Of a DNA stretch of 13,187 bases, positions 1-7,587 are shown piece after piece; position 1 is the first letter of the stretch; every line of letters begins with the position of its first letter. The notes under the pieces are model-generated. The model made no database searches. It saw only the letters and a program-made list of their open reading frames with translations, and was not told the DNA's origin. The stretch is from positions 1 through 13,187 of the forward strand of contig CAIPGD010000240.1 in NCBI GenBank assembly GCA_903864485.1, given 5' to 3'. A program made the translations under genes and the position numbers. Source of the DNA: an uncultured bacterium. Its GTDB lineage: Bacteria; Pseudomonadota; Gammaproteobacteria; Burkholderiales; Burkholderiaceae_E.

Positions 1-186
1 CCCAATCTACATTTGGCGACCATTCTGGATTTTGAAAACTTTCTCCGTGGGCTCGGGATGACGATTGTGGACGCCGCATTTCTGGACGAGCGTGGCCGGC
101 GCGTTTCGATCCTGCCCGGTAAACGGGCATCGACCGCCATTTACCGGTTTCGCCCGAGCCCGATTGATCAGCACATCGCGGCCTGA
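1..186 (+). CDS. metW: MetW-like methionine biosynthesis protein, C-terminal end (5' truncated)
   Basis: The reading frame is open from the first base to a TGA at 184-186 and encodes 61 residues. The residues NLHLATILDFENF near the start, followed by GRRVSILPG and ending in AIYRFRP, resemble the C-terminus of MetW. In that family a conserved Asn-(Ile/Leu)-His-X-X-Thr segment is followed by a DFE motif and the protein closes with a (V/I)YRF-type strand. MetW is a SAM-methyltransferase-fold protein that works with the homoserine acyltransferase MetX in methionine synthesis. The methyltransferase core lies outside the window, so the call rests on a short tail. The next gene starts only 3 bases after the stop, which suggests co-transcription. 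It could be another class I methyltransferase with a similar tail. Confidence 0.65.
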   Translation, partial: PNLHLATILDFENFLRGLGMTIVDAAFLDERGRRVSILPGKRASTAIYRFRPSPIDQHIAA

Positions 187-189
187 AGC

Positions 190-675
190 ATGGACCCAGT
201 CGATTTGAATACAGTCGATTTGATACCGGCCAATCAGCGCCTTGCGCTGGGTCTGGGTTTGGGCGGTCTGCTGCCGTTTGTCGGACTGGCGGTTTTGGCT
301 TGGGGCGGTTCTACCGTGGGGCCAACCTGGGCCCTGCGCGGTCTGATCCTCTACGGGGCGAGCATCCTGGCGTTTCTCGGTGGCCTGCATTGGGGGTTTG
401 CCTTGTCGGGACGATTGTCTGATCGAGCCGCCCGTGTTGCGCTCGTCTGGAGCGTCGTACCCTCATTGATTGCGTGGTCCGCGGCCTGGATGCCTGAGCA
501 GGCAGCGCTATTGGGCCTCGCGGGTGGTTTGGTGCTGGCCTGGGCATTTGATCAACGGGCTTGGCCCCAATACGGGATCGGACCCTGGTTTTTGCGGCTA
601 CGCGGCTTATTGACCTTTGTGGCCACCGGCTCTTTACTGACAAGCGCCTGGATCGCCGGCCAGGCCACGCCTTAG
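190..675 (+). CDS. DUF3429 family small membrane protein
   Basis: This 161-residue hydrophobic protein has about four to five predicted membrane segments: roughly residues 21-40, 52-72, 83-98, 102-119 and 136-157. The diagnostic stretch is GLLPFVG followed by YGASILAFLGGLHWG (about residues 55-70) and then VVPSLIAW. This is the pattern of DUF3429 (TMEM69-like) inner-membrane proteins, whose molecular role is unknown. The ATG lies 3 bases after the preceding stop and has no clear ribosome binding site, so translation may be coupled to the upstream gene. The N-terminus carries a duplicated VDL, encoded by a 15-bp direct repeat at 197-226. icmF begins 20 bases downstream with its own Shine-Dalgarno site. 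The family call is fairly firm; a link to acyl-CoA metabolism is suggested only by position. Confidence 0.8.
   Translation: MDPVDLNTVDLIPANQRLALGLGLGGLLPFVGLAVLAWGGSTVGPTWALRGLILYGASILAFLGGLHWGFALSGRLSDRAARVALVWSVVPSLIAWSAAWMPEQAALLGLAGGLVLAWAFDQRAWPQYGIGPWFLRLRGLLTFVATGSLLTSAWIAGQATP
197..226 (+). repeat. 15-bp direct repeat, two copies, at the start of the DUF3429 gene
   Basis: CAGTCGATTTGAATA (197-211) is followed directly by CAGTCGATTTGATAC (212-226). The first 12 bases of the two copies are identical. The duplication is in frame and produces the repeated Val-Asp-Leu near residues 4 and 9 of the membrane protein. It looks like a local slippage duplication in a poorly conserved N-terminus, and I see no evidence of function. 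Confidence 0.8.
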
Positions 676-682
676 AGCGAGC

Positions 683-687
683 AGGAG
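683..687 (+). promoter_or_regulatory. Shine-Dalgarno site that fixes the icmF start
   Basis: AGGAG lies 8 bases before the ATG at 696. This supports 696 as the icmF start over the in-frame ATG at 561, which would overlap the DUF3429 gene by 115 bases and add 45 residues that do not look like the family. Confidence 0.8.
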
Positions 688-695
688 AAATACAG

Positions 696-3600
696 ATGGC
701 TCTTCAGACACTCATCGAACCGCAAACCAATCCGAAATCCGATCCGGAATCCGCCATACAGCCGGCGTCGGACGCCCGGGTGCCACGACGGTTGCGATTC
801 GTCACAGCGGCGGCCTTGTTTGATGGACACGATGCGTCGATCAACATCATGCGCCGGATTCTCCAGTCGCTAGGCGTCGAGGTGGTTCATCTTGGTCACA
901 ACCGTTCGGTGGACGAGATCGTCACGGCCGCGATCCAGGAGGATGTGCACGGGATTGCGGTGAGCTCCTACCAGGGGGGCCATGTCGAATTCTTCCGTTA
1001 CATGGTGGACCTCCTGCGCGCGAGGGGTGCGGCCCATATCCGAGTGTTTGGCGGCGGGGGCGGGGTCATTATTCCGGCAGAAATCGAGGCCCTTCAGGCT
1101 TACGGCGTCACCCGTATTTACAGCCCCGAGGATGGCCAACGCCTAGGATTGCAGGGGATGGTGGCTGACATGGTGCGCGAGGCCGATCAGGACCTGACCG
1201 CGCGCGCGCCGCTGAGCCTTGAGGCCCTCCAGGGAGATTGGTCAGCGCTTGCGCGTCTGATCTCGGCGATTGAAGCCGACGGTTTAGACCCGGATTGGCG
1301 CAACACCTTGCTGGGCGCAGCGCAAGCTGCACCGACGCCGGTCTTGGGAGTCACCGGCACCGGTGGCGCCGGAAAGAGCTCATTGACGGATGAACTGATT
1401 CGCCGGATTCGCCTGGATCAGGGTGACCGGCTGCGGATTGCCGTTCTTTCGATCGATCCAAGCCGGCGCAAGAGCGGTGGTGCGTTGCTGGGCGACCGGA
1501 TCCGGATGAATGCGATTCATCCGTGGTCGGCAAATGGCGATGCGAGTGGCAATGCGAGTGGCAATGCGAATGGCAATGCGAATGGCGATTCAAATGGCAC
1601 TTCGAATGCGCTCGAGGGCCACGGGACGAGCCAGCGGGTATACCTGCGCTCGATGGCCACGCGCGAGGCCAGTGGCGAGCTCTCGCGTGCACTGCCCGAC
1701 ACCATTGCCGCTTGTAGAGCCTGTGGATTTGATCTGATCATCGTTGAAACCTCGGGCATCGGGCAGGGCGATGCCGCGATCGTGCCGCATGTCAACCTGA
1801 GCCTGTATGTGATGACGCCCGAGTTCGGGGCGGCGAGTCAGCTCGAAAAGATCGACATGCTCGATTTTGCCGATTTTGTGGCGATCAACAAATTTGATCG
1901 TAAAGGCGCGCTGGATGCGCTGCGCGACGTTTCCAAACAGGTTCAGCGCAATCGCGAGGCCTGGGATCAGAGCCCCGAGTCAATGCCGGTGTTTGGCACT
2001 CAGGCCTCCCGATTTGCTGACGACGGGGTGACGGCGCTCTACCAGGCCATGTTGCCGCATCTGATCAAGCACGGCTTGCCGGGGGCGCAGGGGCGCTTGC
2101 CCGTCGTTCACGTGCGCCACAGCCAATCGGTCTCGGCCATTGTGCCGAGCGCGCGCAGTCGTTACCTGGCGGACATTGCCGAGGCCGTGCGTGCCTACAA
2201 GGCGAAGGCTCTTTTAGAGGCCGGGATCGCGCGCGAGTGTCAGCAACTCGTCGCCGCCCAGCGCATGGTGCGCGAAGCGGAGCCGCAGGACGGATCGACC
2301 GACGATCTCACGAGCTTGCTGGGCCGCCTGGCCGGGCTCGAAGCGGTTCGTACGGCGCGCCTGTCGCCGGCGTCACAGGCGCTGCTGCAGGGTTGGGATC
2401 GCCTGCTGGCCGATTACGCCGGGGACGAGCAGGTGGTCAAGATCCGCGACCATGAGATTCGGACGCCCCTCACGACCCGCAGCCTCTCCGGGATCCGGGT
2501 GCGCAAGGTGGCGTTGCCCGAGTTGGCCGATGCGGGCGATCGACTGCGGTGGTTACTGCTCGAAAACGTGCCGGGTCGTTTCCCGTACACCGCGGGCGTT
2601 TTTCCGTTCAAACGTGAGGGTGAAGACCCCACTCGAATGTTCGCGGGCGAGGGCGACCCGTTTCGAACCAACCGGCGCTTTCGCAGGCTCTCCGAAGGAA
2701 TGCCCGCGAAACGCCTCTCGACCGCCTTTGATAGCGTCACGCTCTACGGTCAGGACCCCGACGAGCGGCCTGATATTTATGGCAAGGTCGGCAACTCGGG
2801 CGTGTCGATTGCCACCCTCGACGACATGCGCGCGCTCTACGAGGGCTTTGATCTTTGCGCGCCCTCGACCAGCGTGTCGATGACCATTAATGGACCCGCG
2901 CCAACGATTCTGGCGATGTTTTTCAACGTCGTGATTGAGCAGCAATTGCGGGCATTTGAGCAGGCGCAGGGCCGTTTGCCGGATGCCGTCGAAACGGTTG
3001 CCCTGCGTGGGCAGGCGCTCGCCACGGTGCGGGGGACCGTTCAGGCCGACATCCTCAAAGAGGATCAGGGCCAGAACACCTGTATTTTTTCAACCGAGTT
3101 CTCGCTCAAGGTGATGGGCGATGTGCAGCAGTGGTTTATTGACCAGGCGGTGCGCAATTTTTATTCAGTCTCCATTTCGGGCTATCACATTGCGGAGGCC
3201 GGGGCGAACCCGATTAGCCAGCTCGCTTTCACCCTCGCCAATGGATTCACCTTTGTTGAAGCGTATTTGGCGCGCGGGATGCCAATCGACGCGTTTGCCC
3301 CCAACCTGAGTTTCTTTTTCAGTAACGGCATGGACCCGGAATACACCGTCATGGGGCGGGTGGCGCGGCGGATCTGGGCGGTGGCCATGCGCGACCGATA
3401 TGGCGCCAATGATCGTAGTCAAAAATTGAAGTATCACATTCAGACCTCCGGGCGCTCTTTGCATGCGCAAGAGGTCGATTTCAACGATATCCGTACCACC
3501 CTGCAGGCCCTCATTGCGGTCTATGACAACTGCAACAGTTTGCATACCAATGCCTATGACGAGGCGATCACGACGCCGACCGAGGAGTCTGTGCGCCGTG

Positions 3601-4130
3601 CAATGGCGATCCAGCTCATCATCAATCGGGAATGGGGCTTAGCGACCAACGAGAATCCCAATCAGGGCTCCTACATCCTGGAAGAACTCACGGAATTGGT
3701 CGAAGAAGCGGTGCTCGCGGAGTTCGAGCGCATCGCCGAGCGCGGCGGGGTATTGGGCGCCATGGAGACCGGCTATCAGCGCGGCCGGATCCAGGACGAA
3801 TCCATGCATTACGAGATGCTTAAGCACACCGGCGATTTGCCGATCGTGGGCGTCAATACCTTCCGCAATCCAGGGGGCGATCCGGTCCCGCAGGCGCTCG
3901 AGCTTGCTCGCTCGACGGCGGCAGAAAAACAGTCTCAGCTGGACCGGGTGCGGGATTTTCAGGGCCGCCACGCCGGTCAAGCACCCGCCATGCTCGAGCG
4001 CCTGCAGCACACGGCGCTGGCCGGTGGCAATGTGTTTTCCGTGTTGATGGATGCGGTGCAGTGCTGCTCGTTGGGCCAGATCACGCAGGCTTTGTTTGCG
4101 GTTGGCGGCCAGTATCGGCGTAGCCTCTAG
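696..4130 (+). CDS. icmF: Fused isobutyryl-CoA mutase IcmF (B12-binding, G3E GTPase and mutase domains)
   Basis: This 1144-residue adenosylcobalamin enzyme interconverts isobutyryl-CoA and n-butyryl-CoA. The N-terminal B12 domain (about 25-160) has DGHDAS at 43-48, with His45 as the expected cobalt ligand. The G3E chaperone GTPase (about 210-500) has P-loop GTGGAGKS at 221-228, GDRIRM at 266-271, ETSG at 351-354 and NKFD at 398-401. A linker leads to the (beta/alpha)8 mutase domain, from about NVPG at 624 to the end. Phe649 (RMFAGEG) and Gln793 (DQGQNT) occupy positions where methylmalonyl-CoA mutase has Tyr and Arg, which favours isobutyryl-CoA over methylmalonyl-CoA. The protein is about 50 residues longer than I recall for Cupriavidus IcmF (near 1093). 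Most of the excess is a low-complexity insert at about 277-313 in the GTPase domain. The start at 696 has a good ribosome binding site. The gene is probably co-transcribed with the DUF3429 gene. Confidence 0.96.
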   Translation: MALQTLIEPQTNPKSDPESAIQPASDARVPRRLRFVTAAALFDGHDASINIMRRILQSLGVEVVHLGHNRSVDEIVTAAIQEDVHGIAVSSYQGGHVEFFRYMVDLLRARGAAHIRVFGGGGGVIIPAEIEALQAYGVTRIYSPEDGQRLGLQGMVADMVREADQDLTARAPLSLEALQGDWSALARLISAIEADGLDPDWRNTLLGAAQAAPTPVLGVTGTGGAGKSSLTDELIRRIRLDQGDRLRIAVLSIDPSRRKSGGALLGDRIRMNAIHPWSANGDASGNASGNANGNANGDSNGTSNALEGHGTSQRVYLRSMATREASGELSRALPDTIAACRACGFDLIIVETSGIGQGDAAIVPHVNLSLYVMTPEFGAASQLEKIDMLDFADFVAINKFDRKGALDALRDVSKQVQRNREAWDQSPESMPVFGTQASRFADDGVTALYQAMLPHLIKHGLPGAQGRLPVVHVRHSQSVSAIVPSARSRYLADIAEAVRAYKAKALLEAGIARECQQLVAAQRMVREAEPQDGSTDDLTSLLGRLAGLEAVRTARLSPASQALLQGWDRLLADYAGDEQVVKIRDHEIRTPLTTRSLSGIRVRKVALPELADAGDRLRWLLLENVPGRFPYTAGVFPFKREGEDPTRMFAGEGDPFRTNRRFRRLSEGMPAKRLSTAFDSVTLYGQDPDERPDIYGKVGNSGVSIATLDDMRALYEGFDLCAPSTSVSMTINGPAPTILAMFFNVVIEQQLRAFEQAQGRLPDAVETVALRGQALATVRGTVQADILKEDQGQNTCIFSTEFSLKVMGDVQQWFIDQAVRNFYSVSISGYHIAEAGANPISQLAFTLANGFTFVEAYLARGMPIDAFAPNLSFFFSNGMDPEYTVMGRVARRIWAVAMRDRYGANDRSQKLKYHIQTSGRSLHAQEVDFNDIRTTLQALIAVYDNCNSLHTNAYDEAITTPTEESVRRAMAIQLIINREWGLATNENPNQGSYILEELTELVEEAVLAEFERIAERGGVLGAMETGYQRGRIQDESMHYEMLKHTGDLPIVGVNTFRNPGGDPVPQALELARSTAAEKQSQLDRVRDFQGRHAGQAPAMLERLQHTALAGGNVFSVLMDAVQCCSLGQITQALFAVGGQYRRSL
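1533..1604 (+). repeat. 12-bp tandem repeat (six units) inside icmF, encoding an Asn/Gly/Ser/Ala insert
   Basis: Six 12-base units follow one another: AATGGCGATGCG, AGTGGCAATGCG twice, AATGGCAATGCG, AATGGCGATTCA and AATGGCACTTCG. A half unit AATGCG follows. The units stay in frame and encode NGDA, SGNA, SGNA, NGNA, NGDS and NGTS, residues 280-303 of IcmF. The central units are nearly identical and the last two have diverged, as expected for a repeat that grew by slippage. The segment falls between GDRIRM and the conserved YLRSMATR of the GTPase domain, where the family normally has only a few residues. Confidence 0.92.
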
Positions 4131-4136
4131 CCGGGT

Positions 4137-4191
4137 TTCGGTGGGTCGTCGGTGGATCGTTGGCGGATCATTGGTGGATCGTCGGTGGATC
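4137..4191 (+). repeat. 11-bp tandem repeat (five units) upstream of ctpA
   Basis: The units are TTCGGTGGGTC, GTCGGTGGATC, GTTGGCGGATC, ATTGGTGGATC and GTCGGTGGATC. The consensus is close to GTTGGTGGATC. Units 2 and 5 are identical. Each of the last four ends in GATC, giving GATC at 4155, 4166, 4177 and 4188. Two more follow at 4201 and 4215. The array starts 6 bases after the icmF stop and ends about 68 bases before a candidate -10 box. It may be neutral slippage, or a binding array with a period near one helical turn. Confidence 0.85.
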
Positions 4192-4235
4192 TCGACCTCC
4201 GATCGGACCAAGCGGATCGCGACGACGACGCGCAG

Positions 4236-4264
4236 TTTGCTTGCGCCCGGTAGGTCCCTATACT
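4236..4264 (+). promoter_or_regulatory. Candidate sigma-70 promoter for ctpA
   Basis: TATACT at 4259-4264 matches the -10 consensus at five of six positions. TTTGCT at 4236-4241 is a weak -35 element with a 17-base spacer. Transcription would begin near 4271, giving a leader of about 22 bases before the ATG at 4293. If this promoter is used, the in-frame ATG at 4272 would sit at the very 5' end of the transcript. No transcript data are available, and the -35 match is poor. Confidence 0.4.
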
Positions 4265-4292
4265 ACGACTCATGCTCCACTTTGGCGTCCCC

Positions 4293-5780
4293 ATGACCCC
4301 TACCCTGAAGAAATTTGGCCTAGTTGCCGCCGGAGCGGTCGCCGGTGTTTTGGTGTCGGTCGGTTTGAGCGCAGTTGCTCAGCGCGACTCGCGACCCAAT
4401 AACCTGCCGCTTGATGAATTACGTCAATTTTCGGACGTCTTTGGCGCCATCAAGTCGTATTACGTCGAACCGGTTGAAGACAAAAAGCTGATCGAGGAAG
4501 CGATCAGCGGCATGGTCTCTGGTCTTGATCCGCATTCCTCGTATCTTGATGCCGATGCATTCAAGGAATTACAAGCGGGGACGCAAGGCGAATTCGGCGG
4601 CCTTGGGATCGAAGTGGGTTCAGAGGACGGTTTTGTCAAAGTCGTGTCGCCGATTGAGGATACGCCCGCTGCCCGGGCGGGGATCAAATCGGGCGATCTC
4701 ATTATCAAGATTGATGACAAGTCGACCAAGGGGCTGCAACTCAATGATGCGGTCAAGCTCATGCGTGGCAAGCCCAAGAGCTCGGTGGTCCTGACGGTCT
4801 TGCGCAAGGGTGAAGTGAAGCCGCTCGTTTTTACACTGGTGCGTGACGTCATCAAGGTGCAATCGGTTCGCAGCAAGGTTTTAGATAACGGTGTGGGTTA
4901 TCTGCGTATTACGCAGTTCCAGGAGCACACGGTTGAGAACATGGTCAAGCAGCTCCAGGGCTTGTACAAAGAAGGCCCGCTCAAGTCGCTGATTCTGGAT
5001 TTGCGCAACGATCCGGGCGGGGTCCTGCACGGAGCGGTTGGTGTGACGGCCGCATTCTTGCCCGCGCGTACCTTGGTGGTGTCAACCGACGGGCGAACTC
5101 AGGATGCCCAGCGCAAGTATCTGGCCGATCCTGCAGACTACCTGCGTGGACGTGGCGAAGACGTCCTGAGCAAATTGCCAGCCGGGGTTAAGACCGTGCC
5201 GATGGTCGTGCTGGTGAACGGAGGCTCTGCCTCCGCCAGTGAAATTGTCGCGGGTGCGCTCCAGGACCACAAGCGGGCGCAGGTGCTGGGGACCCAGACC
5301 TTTGGGAAAGGTTCGGTTCAAACCATCCTGCCCCTCGGTAACAGTGCCGCCGTCAAGCTGACAACGGCGCGCTACTTCACCCCGAGCGGGCGCTCGATTC
5401 AAGCCAAGGGCGTGACGCCGGACTGGATCGTTGAAGAAACCGCGGACGGAGAGAGCAACGTGGGGCGGATGCGCGAGAGCGATCTGCGCCGTCATCTCTC
5501 GAACCCGAAAGAGCCCGAGGAGGCGGATCCGGTTCAAGAAAAGGTGCTTGAGCGGGCAGTCGAGCGTGGTGGCGTGAAAGGTGCCGAAAAAGTGATTGCC
5601 AATCCGGCCGAGCGCAAGCCGATTGAATTTGGGTCTACAGAGGATTTTCAACTTCAGCAGGCCCTGAATCTGTTGCGGGGGCAGCCGGTGCAGACCCTTA
5701 AAAAGGACGAAGTTGCTGGCGCCGAATCGACCAAGGTCTCGGCCAAAGTGCCCGGCAAGGCGGGGGCGCCCGCCAACTGA
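4293..5780 (+). CDS. ctpA: S41 family carboxy-terminal processing protease (CtpA/Prc type)
   Basis: This periplasmic serine protease of 495 residues cleaves near the C-termini of envelope proteins. An N-terminal signal or anchor (KKFGLVAAGAVAGVLVSVG, about residues 6-24) is followed by LPLDELRQFSDVFGAIKSYYVEP, typical of proteobacterial CtpA. A PDZ domain spans about 98-185 (GEFGGLGIEV, then GIKSGDLIIKID). The catalytic domain carries LDLRNDPGG, the nucleophile region GSASASEI with Ser314, and the general base Lys339 in TFGKGS. The Ser-Lys spacing of 25 matches the family. The C-terminal tail after about residue 400 is charged and less conserved. The start at 4293 is preferred over 4272 because it gives the usual Met, Lys-Lys and hydrophobic signal layout, but neither start has a clear ribosome binding site. 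A hairpin lies just after the stop. Confidence 0.92.
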   Translation: MTPTLKKFGLVAAGAVAGVLVSVGLSAVAQRDSRPNNLPLDELRQFSDVFGAIKSYYVEPVEDKKLIEEAISGMVSGLDPHSSYLDADAFKELQAGTQGEFGGLGIEVGSEDGFVKVVSPIEDTPAARAGIKSGDLIIKIDDKSTKGLQLNDAVKLMRGKPKSSVVLTVLRKGEVKPLVFTLVRDVIKVQSVRSKVLDNGVGYLRITQFQEHTVENMVKQLQGLYKEGPLKSLILDLRNDPGGVLHGAVGVTAAFLPARTLVVSTDGRTQDAQRKYLADPADYLRGRGEDVLSKLPAGVKTVPMVVLVNGGSASASEIVAGALQDHKRAQVLGTQTFGKGSVQTILPLGNSAAVKLTTARYFTPSGRSIQAKGVTPDWIVEETADGESNVGRMRESDLRRHLSNPKEPEEADPVQEKVLERAVERGGVKGAEKVIANPAERKPIEFGSTEDFQLQQALNLLRGQPVQTLKKDEVAGAESTKVSAKVPGKAGAPAN

Positions 5781-5792
5781 GAGTCCCCTGAA

Positions 5793-5812
5793 GGTTCGGG
5801 TGGCCCCGAGCC
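5793..5812 (+). terminator. Stem-loop 12 bases after the ctpA stop
   Basis: GGTTCGGG (5793-5800) pairs with CCCGAGCC (5805-5812) through eight pairs, one of them G-U, around the loop TGGC. No run of T follows, so it is not a classical intrinsic terminator. It could stabilise the ctpA mRNA end or attenuate readthrough into the transporter gene. Confidence 0.4.
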
Positions 5813-5830
5813 CCTGCGGCTTGGGCAATA

Positions 5831-6814
5831 ATGCCGCCCATGGTGAATTGGTTTGAAATCATCGATGGGCGGCTTTGTCAGGGCAAGGCCGACGTCCACG
5901 CCCCGCTAACGGTCCCTTTGACGGTCCGTCCGGTTTGGGTCGACTTTGTTGCGCCGACCCAAGTTGAGCGGCACTGGGCGCGCGACGCCTTCGATCTGGT
6001 CCTGCCCGACGAAGAAGATTTTGGCGACATTGAAGTCAGCGCCCGGGTTTTTGTCGATGCCCGCGGGGCCTTGCAACTCCATTCCAATTTCCTGCTTGAA
6101 GCGGAGGACGGCCGCCACAGTCTTACCGTCGGCTTTGTCTTGCGCGACGGCATTTTGTTCAGTGTGCGCAGCCATGATTTGCCCGTATTTAGGCTCTTGC
6201 GCCTGCGCGCACGCAACCAGCCCGGCGCCCTGCTCGATGCGCTCGACGTCTTGCTCGATCTGTACGCGACCGATGCGGAGTATGCCGCCGATGCGCTCGA
6301 AGAACTCTACGAGGAGCTCGAGACCACGAGCCACCGGGTGCTCGCCGCGGGGGGGCTGACGGATGCGGGCGCTGCCGAAGTGCTTGCGCGGGTTGCCAAG
6401 CACGAGGATCTGAACGGACGAATCCGGCGCAACATGATGGATACTCGGCGCTCATTGTCGTTCTTGCTGCGTCAGCGCGTGTTGTCGGGCCACCACCTGG
6501 AGGAGGCGCACCATATCCTGCGTGACATCGATTCGCTCGACAGTCACACCGCGTTTTTGTTCGACAAGACCAATTTTCTGATGGATGCCACGGTGGGCTT
6601 TATCAGCATCAATCAGAACAAAATCGTCAAGCTGTTCTCGGTGGCCTCGGTTGCCTTACTGCCGCCCACCTTGATCGCGAGTATCTATGGCATGAACTTC
6701 GTTCACATGCCTGAGCTCAACTGGGGGTTCGGTTATCCGATGGCGATCGGCATGATGCTAGTTTCGGTTGGGGTGCCGATCTGGCTCTTCAGGCGTCGCG
6801 GCTGGTTGGGATGA
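5831..6814 (+). CDS. corA: CorA-family divalent metal ion transporter
   Basis: The protein has 327 residues, or 324 if translation starts at the ATG at 5840. The long cytoplasmic N-terminal part is followed by two C-terminal membrane helices, about 264-285 and 302-321. Between them is the CorA signature YGMNFVHMPEL, with GMN at 287-289; this loop forms the selectivity filter of the pentameric channel. The preceding NKIVKLFSVASVALLPPTLIAS is the usual pore-lining helix. CorA proteins import Mg2+ (also Co2+ and Ni2+), while the ZntB branch carries Zn2+. The intact GMN followed by MPEL fits CorA best, but the substrate is not proven. Neither start has an obvious ribosome binding site. The stop overlaps the ATG of the next gene by 4 bases, so that gene is probably translationally coupled. 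Confidence 0.9.
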   Translation: MPPMVNWFEIIDGRLCQGKADVHAPLTVPLTVRPVWVDFVAPTQVERHWARDAFDLVLPDEEDFGDIEVSARVFVDARGALQLHSNFLLEAEDGRHSLTVGFVLRDGILFSVRSHDLPVFRLLRLRARNQPGALLDALDVLLDLYATDAEYAADALEELYEELETTSHRVLAAGGLTDAGAAEVLARVAKHEDLNGRIRRNMMDTRRSLSFLLRQRVLSGHHLEEAHHILRDIDSLDSHTAFLFDKTNFLMDATVGFISINQNKIVKLFSVASVALLPPTLIASIYGMNFVHMPELNWGFGYPMAIGMMLVSVGVPIWLFRRRGWLG

Positions 6815-7587
6815 ATGATCAGGAGTTGCTGCGCTACTCGCGTCATTTGTTGCTCGACGAGATTGGCATCGAAGGCCAGGTATGCATTCGGAATGCAACG
6901 GTCTTAGTCGTGGGTGCGGGTGGCCTGGGGTCGCCGGCCGCGTTGTATCTGGTTTCGGCCGGGATTGGGCACCTCTACTTGGCCGATGGGGATCGCGTCG
7001 ATCTGAGCAACTTGCAGCGTCAAGTTCTTCATCGTGAAACCGCGATCGGCAGGCTCAAGGTCGAGTCTGGGCGCGAAACGCTGGGCGCCCTGAATGCCGA
7101 TTCGGTGGTGGATGCCATCAGCGTTCGCCTGGAGGGACCCGCGCTTGAGGCTGCCGTGGCGAAGGTCGACGTCGTGCTGGATTGCAGTGACAATTTTGCG
7201 ACCCGACATGCGATCAATCGGGCTTGCGTGAAGCTGCACAAACCCCTGGTTTCGGGGGCTGCGGTCCGGTTTGACGGGCAGTTGATCGTGTTTGATTCGC
7301 GCGACCCCGATTCCCCCTGCTATGAGTGCTTATTTCCGCAATCGTCTGAATTGGACGAGGTCCGTTGCGCGGAATTGGGTGTTTTTGCGCCGTTGACAGG
7401 AATCGTTGGAACGATGCAGGCCGCCGAAGCACTCAAGCTGGTGGGGGGGTTTGGCCGCACCTTGACGGGGGAACTCCTTCTGCTCGACGCTCGCGATCTC
7501 ACTGTTCAACGAATCCGGATCCCGCGCGATCCTGAGTGCCCGGTCTGCGGTAAGAACCCCCGGGTCAGCACGACAACTCTGACGTGA
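6811..7587 (+). CDS. moeB: HesA/MoeB/ThiF family E1-like adenylyltransferase
   Basis: This 258-residue cytoplasmic enzyme adenylates the C-terminal glycine of a ubiquitin-like sulfur carrier (MoaD or ThiS) in molybdopterin or thiamine synthesis. It opens with the family start LLRYSRHLLLDEIGIEGQ. The nucleotide-binding GAGGLG is at 35-40. The active-site string DGDRVDLSNLQRQ (59-71) includes Arg70, and Lys83 and Asp127 (CSDN) follow. Zinc is expected at C170/C173 (CYEC) and C243/C246 (CPVC). Cys186 in the segment before ELGVFAPLTGIVGTMQA matches the conserved cysteine of the family. MoeB and ThiF cannot be separated from sequence alone; the symbol follows common use in betaproteobacteria, where such a gene often follows ctpA. 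The ATG overlaps the transporter stop (ATGA). Confidence 0.9.
   Translation: MNDQELLRYSRHLLLDEIGIEGQVCIRNATVLVVGAGGLGSPAALYLVSAGIGHLYLADGDRVDLSNLQRQVLHRETAIGRLKVESGRETLGALNADSVVDAISVRLEGPALEAAVAKVDVVLDCSDNFATRHAINRACVKLHKPLVSGAAVRFDGQLIVFDSRDPDSPCYECLFPQSSELDEVRCAELGVFAPLTGIVGTMQAAEALKLVGGFGRTLTGELLLLDARDLTVQRIRIPRDPECPVCGKNPRVSTTTLT

Noticed and set aside
561..695. A 45-residue N-terminal extension of IcmF from the ATG at 561
   Set aside because: It overlaps the DUF3429 gene, has no family similarity, and a good Shine-Dalgarno site precedes the ATG at 696.
1533..1604. CRISPR-like array in icmF
   Set aside because: The units are contiguous 12-mers with no spacers and are in frame within a gene.
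1510..1737. Short frames with repeated Met-Arg-Val-Ala or Cys-Glu-Trp-Gln units in the icmF insert
   Set aside because: A 12-bp repeat translates into periodic peptides in every frame. Only the icmF frame continues into conserved sequence on both sides.
3639..4211. A 190-codon minus-strand frame with an N-terminus rich in His, Arg, Pro and Thr
   Set aside because: It covers the 3' end of icmF in antisense. The repeated residues near its start simply come from the 11-bp tandem repeat at 4137-4191.
5082..5828. A 248-codon open frame on the minus strand opposite ctpA
   Set aside because: It lies opposite the catalytic domain of a clear protease and has no recognisable features; it is a mirror-strand shadow.
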